This document shows positions 33,787 through 42,417 of a DNA stretch of 64,000 bases, piece by piece. Within the stretch, counting starts at the first letter, position 1. Each line of letters opens with the position of its first letter. The DNA comes from Parapedobacter sp037190485. Lineage in GTDB: Bacteria > Bacteroidota > Bacteroidia > Sphingobacteriales > Sphingobacteriaceae. Made by a program: the position numbers and the translations under genes. The DNA lies in the NCBI GenBank assembly GCA_037190485.1, contig JBBCJB010000014.1, positions 1 to 64,000 on the forward strand, written 5' to 3'. The notes below the pieces were generated by a model. That model worked only from the letters and a program-made list of their open reading frames with translations. It had not been told where the DNA came from and made no database searches.

Positions 33787-35217
33787 ATGGAAAAAGTTCA
33801 AAAACGAACTAAAATCGTAGCCACGTTAGGACCTGCGTCGGCCAAGAAGGAAGTATTGACCAGCATGATCGCCAAAGGCGTGGATGTGTGCCGCCTCAAC
33901 TTTTCGCACGGCAGCCAGGAAGACCACCTCCAGGTCATCAACACCATCCGGGAAATCAATGCCGAATACCGCACCAACATCAGCATCCTGGCAGACCTGC
34001 AAGGGCCGAAGATCCGCATCGGCAAGATGAAGGAAGGCGGGGCCGTATTGCTCAATGGCTCGCAAGTGGAAATCACCACACAGGAGCTTATCGGCGACGA
34101 AAGCCGCATCTACATCACTTACGAAGACTTCCCGAAGGATGTGCAGGAAGGCGAAATCATCCTCTTGGATGACGGGAAAATACAGCTGCGCGTATTGCAG
34201 ACCAACCTCAAGGATACCGTATCCTGTCAAGTGGTACACGGCGGCGTACTGACCTCCCGCAAGGGCGTGAACCTGCCCAACACCAAGGTCTCCATTCCCA
34301 GCCTCACCGAGGAAGACTTGGACAATTTGCTGTTTGTGCTGCAATATGACGTGGAATGGATCGGCATGTCGTTCGTACGCACCGCGGAGGACATCGTGAA
34401 ACTGAAGGACATCATCGCTTCCAAAGGCAAGTCGGCACGCGTCATCGCGAAAATCGAGAAGCCGGAGGCCATCGACAACATCGACGCCATCATCGCCGCT
34501 ACCGACGGCATCATGGTGGCGCGCGGCGACCTTGGGGTGGAAATGCCGATGGAAGACGTACCGGTATTGCAGAAGATGATCGTCCAGAAGTCCCGTAATG
34601 CGTCCAAGCCGGTGATCATCGCCACGCAAATGCTCGAAAGCATGATCACGACGCCACGCCCTACACGCGCCGAGGTGAACGACGTGGCCAACTCGGTACT
34701 CGATGGTGCCGACGCGGTGATGCTGAGCGGCGAAACATCCGTAGGCGAATTCCCTGAAATCGTGATCGAGACGATGAGCAAGATCATCGTGCACGTAGAA
34801 CGGACGTCGTACCCGTATTATAGCTCGAAGAAAGCGGAGGAAATCGCCGAATCGCGGATTCCAGACGCCATCTGCGGTTCATCCGTGTATCTGGCCGAAA
34901 AGACCAATGCATCGGCCATCGTGGCGATGACCTATTCGGGTTATACGGCATTCGAGATTTCCAGCTACCGGCCCAACGCAGACATCCACATATTCACCGG
35001 CAACAAGACGCTGCTCAATACTCTGACGCTGTTATGGGGCGTAAAAACGTTCTACTATGATAAATTCGAGAGTACGGACGGCAGTATCCATGATGTCAAC
35101 GCGCTGCTGAAGGAAAAGAACTTGGTGCAACCCGGCCAGATCGTGATCAACACGGCCTCCACGCCGCTGCACAAAAAAGGGAAAACCAACACCATCAAGG
35201 TAACCGAGGTGGATTGA
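33787..35217 (+). CDS. pyk: Pyruvate kinase
   Basis: The protein has 476 residues. It transfers phosphate from phosphoenolpyruvate to ADP. Visible signatures are TKIVATLGPAS, VCRLNFSHGSQEDH, ILADLQGPKIRIG, the active-site strand ARVIAKIEKPEAIDNID, MVARGDLGVEMP, and MLESMITTPRPTRAEVNDVANSVLDG followed by AVMLSGETS. The C-terminal allosteric domain is present. It precedes a methyltransferase gene by 10 bases. Confidence 0.98.
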   Translation: MEKVQKRTKIVATLGPASAKKEVLTSMIAKGVDVCRLNFSHGSQEDHLQVINTIREINAEYRTNISILADLQGPKIRIGKMKEGGAVLLNGSQVEITTQELIGDESRIYITYEDFPKDVQEGEIILLDDGKIQLRVLQTNLKDTVSCQVVHGGVLTSRKGVNLPNTKVSIPSLTEEDLDNLLFVLQYDVEWIGMSFVRTAEDIVKLKDIIASKGKSARVIAKIEKPEAIDNIDAIIAATDGIMVARGDLGVEMPMEDVPVLQKMIVQKSRNASKPVIIATQMLESMITTPRPTRAEVNDVANSVLDGADAVMLSGETSVGEFPEIVIETMSKIIVHVERTSYPYYSSKKAEEIAESRIPDAICGSSVYLAEKTNASAIVAMTYSGYTAFEISSYRPNADIHIFTGNKTLLNTLTLLWGVKTFYYDKFESTDGSIHDVNALLKEKNLVQPGQIVINTASTPLHKKGKTNTIKVTEVD

Positions 35218-35227
35218 TGAGGCCGAC

Positions 35228-35947
35228 ATGGTTGCCGAACGACTCCTTTTAAAGGCACAGGCCTTATTTTACGGCATCGCGGATAAAGAAAAGGCGCAAC
35301 TGATGGCCCTCAAGACCGATCAGCTGACGTACCTGGCCCCGAAAGACCTTTTCAATCTTTACGATGCCGTAAAGGCGGTGGAACGGAGCCGCGTGCCAGG
35401 GCTATTCATCGAGGCCGGTTGCGCGCTCGGAGGTTCGGCCATCGCCATCGGCAAAGCCAAGGGCCAACAGCGGGAGTTCAGGGTGTACGATGCCTTCGGC
35501 ATGATCCCTCCGCCGTCCGAAAGGGACGAGGCGGACGTGCACGCGCGGTACGAGGAAATCAAGAGCGGCAAATCAAGGGGTCTCGGCGACAACCTGTATT
35601 ACGGCTATGTCGAAAACCTGCAGCAGGTGGTTGCCGACAACTTGACCAACTACGGCGTAGCCCCAGCGGAAAACAACATCAAATTGATCAAAGGCTATTT
35701 CGAAGATACGCTTTACATCACGGAGCCGGTGGCTTTCGCGCATATCGACTGCGATTGGCACGCTTCCGTGATGAGTTGCTTGGTCCAGATCGTGCCTAAC
35801 CTATCCGCGGGAGGCCTCCTCATTTTCGACGACTACTACGCTTGGTCGGGCTGCAGGACGGCGGTAGACGAATACTTCAGCGACAAATCCGGGTATTCAT
35901 TCGTCACCAGGCGCAAGAAGCTCCACGTGACGAAGTTGGCCGGATAA
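35228..35947 (+). CDS. TylF/MycF-like class I methyltransferase
   Basis: The protein has 239 residues. The SAM-binding glycine-rich loop appears as FIEAGCALGGSAIAIGKAK, the segment YDAFGMIPPPSERDE is typical of the macrocin O-methyltransferase (TylF) group, and AHIDCDWHASVMSCLVQIVPNLSAGGLLIFDDYYAWSGCRTAVDEYF carries the metal-binding acids. TylF enzymes methylate sugar hydroxyls, but in genomes like this the acceptor is often an envelope glycan; that is inference. It starts 10 bases after pyk. Confidence 0.88.
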   Translation: MVAERLLLKAQALFYGIADKEKAQLMALKTDQLTYLAPKDLFNLYDAVKAVERSRVPGLFIEAGCALGGSAIAIGKAKGQQREFRVYDAFGMIPPPSERDEADVHARYEEIKSGKSRGLGDNLYYGYVENLQQVVADNLTNYGVAPAENNIKLIKGYFEDTLYITEPVAFAHIDCDWHASVMSCLVQIVPNLSAGGLLIFDDYYAWSGCRTAVDEYFSDKSGYSFVTRRKKLHVTKLAG

Positions 35948-35957
35948 TGTGCTCGCC

Positions 35958-36356
35958 TTACCTCGGCAATCGCGGTTGCCACGGGTTTTGTCCGGTACTG
36001 TCCCGCAAGATGGTCGGTGAGCCTGGTGCGGGGCGGTACACATTGGGCATGGGCACGCAATCATCGCCCTGGTAGGCATTCGGCATCGTTATACAGCTAT
36101 CACCGAGGTAAGCGTTCGGCATGGGATGCGTACGAAAAGGCCTGTCCACGAATAATGCCTTGGCTGCCGAATCAAGCAGGGTACGGGTGCCATCGGGCAT
36201 GACCAGCACCGACCTTACCTTCGCCAGCGTCGCCGTGGACAACGTGTCCGGCAAGCCCGCGAGCAATGGCAACGTGTGTTTCTTGCTTCCTTCCTGCGCG
36301 GTGGCTGCACCGGAATAAGATACTGCGAAAAACAGGATAACGACTAAATGCTTCAT
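35958..36356 (-). CDS. Secreted small protein with MPNAY repeats
   Basis: The start at 36356 gives 132 residues with a signal peptide (MKHLVVILFFAVSYSGAATA, cleavage near residue 20). The C-terminal third repeats a short unit three times: MPNAYLGDSCI, MPNAYQGDDCV, MPNVYRPAPGS. Two Cys and two Asp fall at the same place in the first two units. I do not recognise the family. It is convergent with the methyltransferase gene, 10 bases from its stop. Confidence 0.7.
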   Translation of the reverse strand: MKHLVVILFFAVSYSGAATAQEGSKKHTLPLLAGLPDTLSTATLAKVRSVLVMPDGTRTLLDSAAKALFVDRPFRTHPMPNAYLGDSCITMPNAYQGDDCVPMPNVYRPAPGSPTILRDSTGQNPWQPRLPR

Positions 36357-36377
36357 AACACCATACAATTGATCAAT

Positions 36378-36385
36378 CAAATGTA
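36378..36385 (-). promoter_or_regulatory. -7 box of the MPNAY-repeat gene
   Basis: On the minus strand TACATTTG matches TAnnTTTG, 21 bases before the ATG at 36356. A TTG lies 22 bases further upstream (36408-36410). Confidence 0.5.
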
Positions 36386-36460
36386 GCTATTTGGGCAACA
36401 ACCGCCGCAATGTGCTGTGTTAAAAATTGTTAAAAGCTGGCTTTTGCTTCGCGGCTTGTG

Positions 36461-36468
36461 TATTTTTG
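36461..36468 (+). promoter_or_regulatory. -7 box of the histidine kinase gene
   Basis: TATTTTTG matches TAnnTTTG and ends six bases before the kinase ATG at 36475, which again predicts a leaderless or nearly leaderless mRNA. Confidence 0.5.
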
Positions 36469-36474
36469 TATGGA

Positions 36475-38286
36475 ATGAAGCACAGGAGCATCGGGTTGAT
36501 TATTGGGTTGATGACGGTAGCCCTTTTGGGCGTGATGGCCATGCAATACTATTTCATCCGGCAATCCTACATCCTGAAGGCCCAGCTGTTCGACGAATCG
36601 GTGAAGGCCGCGCTCAACGCGGTGGCGGCCAAGGCCGAGAAACGCGAAGTGATGCAGTTGGCCGATCAACAACGCAAGAACAAGGAAAAACTGGAGCGCG
36701 AGCAGCGGAAGCTGGAGGAACAGCTTCGGATAAAAACGGAAATCGAGAAACTTCGCGAAAAACAGGCCGACCTGCACTTGGCCTTCCTCAAACAGGAAGA
36801 GACCTTGAATCAACAATTTCCGGTCGTGATTCCCATTGAAAGCAACGACTTCTACGAAACCTACATCAATAACCCGCGGCATAGCCATTTGGTTTCGATC
36901 AGTTACCAATCCAATGTGGTCATCGACAACGGATTCCAACGGAACGACAACTCCATCGGGCTGTCCGCTGTCCGCAACGTGCCCCTCACCAAAGCCAAGG
37001 ACGACAGCGTACGGTACTTTATCCCGCTGGGACCCAACCCCGCCAACGCCACGGGGCTGAATTATGCGATAAAAGCATTCGCGCCCCGCCAGGACCTCAA
37101 GGTGACCGGCGAAATAGCCCGAAAGGAACAACAGCTCAAGTTGCTACAGGCCAGCTCGCTGATGGATACCATTGCCATCCTGAGCGGCAAAAACCCCCAA
37201 CTTGTCCAGGACTTCGAAGCAGAGATCGAGCTTTACAAACTCCCCTTGAGCAAGCGCATCGACGTGGCCTACATCAAGGCCGAACTGGAGAACGAGCTGG
37301 CCACGCGCGGCATCGAATCGGCCTTCAACCTGGAGATACGCGATCGGCACACCACGCTATATGCCTTCGCGAATTTCTCGGAAGGGCAACCGCTGCCGCA
37401 AAGCGTGTATACGACCGACCTTTTCCGTGCCGACAACCAAAGCTCCTCGGGGCTGCTGTCTGTGTATTTCCCCAATAAAAGCAATATCCTGATGGGTAAC
37501 GTCACTGTCATGCTGTTTTCTTCCGTATCCCTTTTGCTGGTGCTGCTGGGCTGCTTTGCGTATACGATCTTCACCATGCTCAGGCAAAAGAAAATCTCCG
37601 AGATGAAGACAGACTTCATCAACAACATGACGCACGAGTTCAAGACCCCCGTGGCCACCATCATGATCGCCAGCGAATCGTTGAAAGACCCGGAAATCTC
37701 TTCCGATCAACGACGCGCGGCGCGCTTGGCCAATATCATCTATGACGAAAACGTCCGTTTGGGCAACCACATCGAGCGGGTTTTGAATATCGCCCGCCTG
37801 GAAAAAGACAGCCTGAAACTGGAACACCACGATGTGGACATGAATGACCTGGCCCAGGCCGTAGTGGACAGCATGGAGCTCCAATTGCTCAAGCATGGCG
37901 CGACCGTATCCATGCAACTCGACGCGACAAATGCCGTGGTCAAAGGCGACGAGCTTCACCTATCGAACGTGCTGTTCAACCTGGTCGATAACGCCATCAA
38001 GTACAGCAAGGAAACGCCCGACATCACCATCAAGACCAAAAACGTCAACAAACAGCTCCTCATCACCGTGGCAGACAGGGGCATCGGGATGAGCCGCGAC
38101 CAATTGTCGAAAATCTTCGATCAATTTTACCGCATCCCCACCGGAAACCGCCATGATGTGAAAGGGTTTGGCCTGGGGCTCAGTTACGTACACGACATCG
38201 TGAAACGGTTTGGCGGGAGAGTGCAGGTGAAAAGCGAAAAAGACAAAGGCACCACATTCGAAATCACGTTACCACTCAACGGATAG
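36475..38286 (+). CDS. Membrane sensor histidine kinase
   Basis: The start at 36475 gives 603 residues. Two membrane helices (about 5-28 and 340-365) enclose a periplasmic region with a strong coiled coil (about 55-105, rich in Lys, Glu and Gln). The HisKA box NNMTHEFKTPVATI places the phosphorylated His387; ATPase boxes follow as NVLFNLVDNAIKY, VADRGIGM and KGFGLGLSYV. Its partner response regulator starts eight bases downstream. The domain plan is like RprX of Bacteroides. The signal is unknown. Confidence 0.94.
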   Translation: MKHRSIGLIIGLMTVALLGVMAMQYYFIRQSYILKAQLFDESVKAALNAVAAKAEKREVMQLADQQRKNKEKLEREQRKLEEQLRIKTEIEKLREKQADLHLAFLKQEETLNQQFPVVIPIESNDFYETYINNPRHSHLVSISYQSNVVIDNGFQRNDNSIGLSAVRNVPLTKAKDDSVRYFIPLGPNPANATGLNYAIKAFAPRQDLKVTGEIARKEQQLKLLQASSLMDTIAILSGKNPQLVQDFEAEIELYKLPLSKRIDVAYIKAELENELATRGIESAFNLEIRDRHTTLYAFANFSEGQPLPQSVYTTDLFRADNQSSSGLLSVYFPNKSNILMGNVTVMLFSSVSLLLVLLGCFAYTIFTMLRQKKISEMKTDFINNMTHEFKTPVATIMIASESLKDPEISSDQRRAARLANIIYDENVRLGNHIERVLNIARLEKDSLKLEHHDVDMNDLAQAVVDSMELQLLKHGATVSMQLDATNAVVKGDELHLSNVLFNLVDNAIKYSKETPDITIKTKNVNKQLLITVADRGIGMSRDQLSKIFDQFYRIPTGNRHDVKGFGLGLSYVHDIVKRFGGRVQVKSEKDKGTTFEITLPLNG

Positions 38287-38293
38287 GGAGACC

Positions 38294-38992
38294 ATGATGC
38301 AAAAGATTCTACTGGCGGAAGACGACCCCAATTTGGGTGATATCCTGAAGGATTACCTCGAACTAAAGGGAAAATTCGACGTGACGCTCTGCAAGGACGG
38401 AGACGAGGCCCTGCAGGCCTTCAACAAGGAAAAATTCGATCTGTGCATCCTCGATGTGATGATGCCGCGCAAGGATGGATTTACCTTGGGCAAGGAAATC
38501 CGTAGACACAATGCCGACATCCCATTGATCTTCGCCACGGCAAAGGGCATGATGGAAGACAAGACCGAGGCCTTCGAGCTCGGTGGCGATGACTACATCA
38601 CCAAACCCTTCCGGGTGGAAGAGCTGCTGCTCCGCATCCGTGCCTTGCTCAAACGCGCATCGCAAGGGAAATCCGGGGGCGAAGAAGCGCTGCCGGATAA
38701 GTTCCAGATCGGCCAATACCATTTTGACTACGTGTCGCAGCAGATCGGCTACAACGGCCAGCAGCAAAAACTGTCTACCAAAGAGGCCGAGTTGCTGCGC
38801 CTGCTTTGCCTCAAGAAAAACGACGTGCTTACACGCGAAGAAGCGCTGCTCAAGATATGGCATGACGACAACTACTTCAACGGCCGCAGCATGGACGTTT
38901 TCCTGAGCAAGCTTCGGAAATACCTGCGCGACGACCCGAACGTGGAGATCGTAAATGTACACGGCAAAGGGTATAAACTCCTCGTGAGCTGA
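38294..38992 (+). CDS. OmpR-family response regulator
   Basis: The protein has 232 residues. The receiver domain (about 1-120) has the acidic pocket AEDDPN, the phosphoacceptor Asp54 in LCILDVMMP, and Lys in ITKPF. A winged-helix DNA-binding domain follows (about 140-232, with EAELLRLLCLKKNDVLTREEALLKIW and GRSMDVFLSKLRKYL). It forms a pair with the upstream kinase, resembling RprY. The second Met (38297) is an equally good start. Confidence 0.95.
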   Translation: MMQKILLAEDDPNLGDILKDYLELKGKFDVTLCKDGDEALQAFNKEKFDLCILDVMMPRKDGFTLGKEIRRHNADIPLIFATAKGMMEDKTEAFELGGDDYITKPFRVEELLLRIRALLKRASQGKSGGEEALPDKFQIGQYHFDYVSQQIGYNGQQQKLSTKEAELLRLLCLKKNDVLTREEALLKIWHDDNYFNGRSMDVFLSKLRKYLRDDPNVEIVNVHGKGYKLLVS

Positions 38993-39048
38993 CCGGCTTC
39001 CCGAAAAAATATTTGCACATCCCGGATTTTATCCCGACCTTAGCGGCC

Positions 39049-39159
39049 GCTTATGGAGAAAGGCAGAGGGAATGGACCCTGTGAAGCCTTAGCAACCTGT
39101 CAAGCGGACAAGGTGCTAAATTCTACTCTCCCCGCTTTTGGCAGGAGGGAAAAATAAGC
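39049..39159 (+). promoter_or_regulatory. SAM-I (S-box) riboswitch upstream of metE
   Basis: The closing stem P1 is GCTTAT (39049-39054) with ATAAGC (39154-39159). The core has AGAGGGAATGGACCCT, GTGAAGCCTTAGCAACC (39081-39097) and AAGGTGCTAAA (39110-39120), the hallmarks of the S-box aptamer that binds S-adenosylmethionine. It controls metE, which starts 117 bases further on. An 8-base segment downstream, CACCTTGT (39170-39177), is complementary to ACAAGGTG in the core (39108-39115), a likely expression switch. No T-run terminator is evident. Confidence 0.93.
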
Positions 39160-39275
39160 AGACACAACTCACCTTGTGCCCTCTCCCCCAAAGCAATTGA
39201 AGAAAAGTGATGATTCCCGTTTCCGCTGCGAGACGAGCAATCTTTGATTGGAAATTAATACATTATTATCAATAC

Positions 39276-41603
39276 ATGAGCACGTTAAAAACCAACAATT
39301 TAGGTTACCCGCGTATCGGTGCCCTTCGGGAGCTGAAGAAGGCTAACGAAGCCTACTGGGCTAAGAAAATAAGCCAGCCGGAATTATTGCAAGCCGCACA
39401 GGCGATCCGTGAAAACAATTGGAAAACCCAACAGGGCGCAGGCATCGACCTCATCCCGTCCAATGATTTTTCGTTCTATGACCAAGTGCTCGACCTGAGC
39501 CTTACGGTAGGCGCCATCCCTGCGCGCTACCAAGGGTTTGCCGTGGAAAGCGCATCGTCGTACAACCTCGACCTCTACTTTGCGATGGCGCGCGGTTTCC
39601 AGCAAGATGGCCTTGACGTAACGGCCATGGAAATGACCAAGTGGTTCGATACCAACTACCATTATATCGTACCCGAATTCGTGAAGGACCAACAGTTCAA
39701 GCTCACGTCGGAGAAAGCGATCAACGAGTTCAATGAAGCCAAGCAATTGGGCATCGACACCAAGCCCGTGCTCATCGGCCCCATCACGTACTTGCTGCTG
39801 GGCAAGGAAAAAGAATCCGGATTCGATCGCTTGGACCTGATTGACCGCCTGCTGCCCGTGTACGAGGAGCTATTGGGTAAATTGGCTCAGGCCGGTGCGG
39901 AATGGGTGCAATTCGACGAGCCTTTCCTGGCGTTGGACATCGACGACAAGACCCGCCAACTGTACCAAACCGTATACACGCGCCTCGCCGCGGCGGCCAA
40001 TGGCGCCAAGCTGTTGGTGGCAACGTATTTCGAATCGCTGCGTGAAAACGCGCAGACCGCCCTCGCCCTGCCGGTACAGGCCCTGCACATCGACCTGGTG
40101 CGCGGTGAAAACCAGCTCGCCGACGTGTTGGCTGCAGCACCTGCCGAACTTGTCCTTTCCTTGGGCGTGGTGGATGGCCGCAACATCTGGAAAAACGATT
40201 ACGAGGCGTCGCTCGCCAAGATCAAGCAAGCGGTCGATGCCCTCGGCGCAGACCGCGTGTGGGTAGCCCCGTCAAGCTCGCTGCTGCACGTTCCCTTCGA
40301 CCTGGAGTTGGAGGATAACGAAGAGTCGCTTCCCGCAGAGGTGAAAAATTGGCTGGCCTTCGCCAAGCAAAAGCTGGCCGAAGTGAAGGATCTCTCCGTC
40401 TTGGCGGCCGGCAATGGCGACGAAGCCACACAGGCTCGTTTCGAGGCCAACAAGGCTGCGCAGCAAAGCCGCCGTACCTCATCGCTCATCCACCGCGATG
40501 CCGTCAAGGCCCGTGTGAAGGCCATCACCGACGAGGACGCCAAACGCACCAGTCCGTTCCCGGAGCGCAAAGCCAAGCAACAAGCTAAATTCAACTTGCC
40601 CGCTTTCGCCACGACCACGATCGGTTCCTTCCCCCAGACACGCGATGTACGCAAATGGCGCGCTGACCTGAAGAAAGGTGCCATCAGCCAGTCAGCATAC
40701 GACAAACTGATCGCCGAAGAGACCGAGCGTACCATCCGCTTGCAGGAAGACCTCGATATCGACGTGTTGGTGCACGGTGAATTCGAGCGCAACGACATGG
40801 TGGAATATTTCGGCGAGCAGCTGTCGGGCTATGCGTTCACCAAGAACGGTTGGGTGCAATCCTATGGCTCGCGCTGCGTGAAGCCCCCCGTCATCTACGG
40901 CGATGTCGCCCGGCCGAACGACATGACCGTGTATTGGTCAGCCTATGCGCAGACCCTGACCGAACGCCCCGTCAAGGGCATGTTGACCGGTCCGGTCACC
41001 ATCTTGCAATGGTCTTTCGTGCGCAACGACCAGCCGCGCTCCGAAACCACGTACCAAATCGCGCTGGCGATCCTGGACGAGGTGCAAGCGCTCGAAAAAG
41101 CAGGCATCAAGATCATCCAGATCGACGAACCCGCCATCCGCGAAGGCCTTCCGTTGCGCAAGGCCGACCACAAGGCCTACCTGGATTGGGCCGTGCGGGC
41201 ATTCCGCGTATCCTCTTCGAACGTGGAAGACGACACGCAGATCCATACGCACATGTGCTACTCGGAGTTCAACGACATCATCGAGCACATCGCCGCGATG
41301 GATGCCGACGTGATCACGATCGAGACCTCGCGTTCGCAGATGGAACTGCTGGATGCCTTCGCCGATTTCAACTATCCGAACGATATCGGCCCGGGCGTAT
41401 ACGACATCCACTCCCCGCGCGTACCCAGCAAGGACGAGATGGTGGGGCTGCTGGAAAAAGCCAAGGCGGTCATCCCCGCGGCCCAGCTGTGGGTAAACCC
41501 CGACTGCGGCTTGAAAACCCGCGCATGGCCGGAAACCAAGGCCGCACTGGAAGCCATGGTGGAAGCCGCCAAGACGCTCCGTGGGGTTGCCGAGACCGTA
41601 TAA
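39276..41603 (+). CDS. metE: Cobalamin-independent methionine synthase
   Basis: The start at 39276 (MSTLKTNNLGYPRIGALREL) gives 775 residues. MetE transfers a methyl group from methyltetrahydrofolate polyglutamate to homocysteine. The C-terminal catalytic barrel has FATTTIGSFPQTRDVR, HGEFERNDMVEYFGE, the zinc ligands in IHTHMCYSEF, DADVITIETSRS and the last Cys in WVNPDCGLKTR. The related N-terminal barrel is complete. The S-box riboswitch upstream implies repression by SAM; a terminator follows at 41625-41674. Confidence 0.98.
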   Translation: MSTLKTNNLGYPRIGALRELKKANEAYWAKKISQPELLQAAQAIRENNWKTQQGAGIDLIPSNDFSFYDQVLDLSLTVGAIPARYQGFAVESASSYNLDLYFAMARGFQQDGLDVTAMEMTKWFDTNYHYIVPEFVKDQQFKLTSEKAINEFNEAKQLGIDTKPVLIGPITYLLLGKEKESGFDRLDLIDRLLPVYEELLGKLAQAGAEWVQFDEPFLALDIDDKTRQLYQTVYTRLAAAANGAKLLVATYFESLRENAQTALALPVQALHIDLVRGENQLADVLAAAPAELVLSLGVVDGRNIWKNDYEASLAKIKQAVDALGADRVWVAPSSSLLHVPFDLELEDNEESLPAEVKNWLAFAKQKLAEVKDLSVLAAGNGDEATQARFEANKAAQQSRRTSSLIHRDAVKARVKAITDEDAKRTSPFPERKAKQQAKFNLPAFATTTIGSFPQTRDVRKWRADLKKGAISQSAYDKLIAEETERTIRLQEDLDIDVLVHGEFERNDMVEYFGEQLSGYAFTKNGWVQSYGSRCVKPPVIYGDVARPNDMTVYWSAYAQTLTERPVKGMLTGPVTILQWSFVRNDQPRSETTYQIALAILDEVQALEKAGIKIIQIDEPAIREGLPLRKADHKAYLDWAVRAFRVSSSNVEDDTQIHTHMCYSEFNDIIEHIAAMDADVITIETSRSQMELLDAFADFNYPNDIGPGVYDIHSPRVPSKDEMVGLLEKAKAVIPAAQLWVNPDCGLKTRAWPETKAALEAMVEAAKTLRGVAETV

Positions 41604-41624
41604 GGGTATAAAACGTTAATCATA

Positions 41625-41674
41625 AGGGTGTCTCCCAAATTTGTCCAAGACAAAGACAGGGAGGCACCCTTTTT
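41625..41674 (+). terminator. Intrinsic terminator of metE
   Basis: AGGGTGTCTCCC (41625-41636) pairs with GGGAGGCACCCT (41659-41670) over 12 positions with one G-U pair; five T end the element. It lies 21 bases after the metE stop. Confidence 0.85.
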
Positions 41675-41726
41675 GTTTCGCAATTCCGGCCCCCGGTTCG
41701 GTCTTCGAGCTTCGCACATAAAACCC

Positions 41727-41734
41727 TATCTTTG
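41727..41734 (+). promoter_or_regulatory. -7 box of trmD
   Basis: TATCTTTG matches TAnnTTTG and ends five bases before the trmD ATG, predicting a leaderless transcript. Confidence 0.5.
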
Positions 41735-41739
41735 CCGCC

Positions 41740-42417
41740 ATGCGGTTTGACATCATCACGGTATTGCCCGGCCTCCTGGAAAGCCCCTTCGCGCATTCCA
41801 TCCTGCAACGTGCGCAGAAGAAGGGAATTTGCGAGATCGTGGTCCATAACCTCCGCGACTACGCCAACAACAAGCATAAAAGCGTGGACGACTACCCCTA
41901 CGGTGGGGGCAGTGGCATGGTGATGCAGGTCGAGCCGTTTGCGGCATGCATCGAAAAGCTGCAGGCGGAACGGCCCTATGACGAAATCGTCTTCATGACG
42001 CCCGACGGCGAAACGCTGAACCAAGGCATCGCCAACCACCTCTCCACCAAAGGCAACCTCATCGTGCTTTGCGGCCACTACAAGGGCATCGACCAGCGCA
42101 TCCGCGACATCTACGTGACGCGCGAGATTTCCATCGGCGACTACGTGCTCTCGGGTGGGGAGCTGCCGGCGGCGATATTGGTGGATGCCGTGGTGCGGCT
42201 GGTTCCCGGCGTGCTGTCGGACGAAACATCCGCCCTCTCGGATTCATTCCAGGGCGGTTTGCTCGATGCCCCCAGCTACACCCGGCCCGCCGACTGGCGC
42301 GGGCACAAGGTGCCGGATGTGTTGCTGAGCGGCAATGAGGCGGCCATCAACGCCTGGCGCGACGAACAGGCCCTGGTACGCACCAAGGCCCGTAGGCCCG
42401 ACCTACTTGACGATTGA
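41740..42417 (+). CDS. trmD: tRNA (guanine-N1)-methyltransferase
   Basis: The protein has 225 residues. TrmD makes m1G37 in tRNAs and prevents frameshifting. The trefoil-knot SAM site appears as YPYGGGSGMVMQVEP, VLCGHYKGIDQRIRD, REISIGDYVLSGGE and the linker SALSDSF...DAPSYTRPADWRG. It lacks the rpsP-rimM-rplS neighbours common in other phyla. Its end overlaps the convergent aldo/keto reductase by 15 bases. Confidence 0.98.
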   Translation: MRFDIITVLPGLLESPFAHSILQRAQKKGICEIVVHNLRDYANNKHKSVDDYPYGGGSGMVMQVEPFAACIEKLQAERPYDEIVFMTPDGETLNQGIANHLSTKGNLIVLCGHYKGIDQRIRDIYVTREISIGDYVLSGGELPAAILVDAVVRLVPGVLSDETSALSDSFQGGLLDAPSYTRPADWRGHKVPDVLLSGNEAAINAWRDEQALVRTKARRPDLLDD

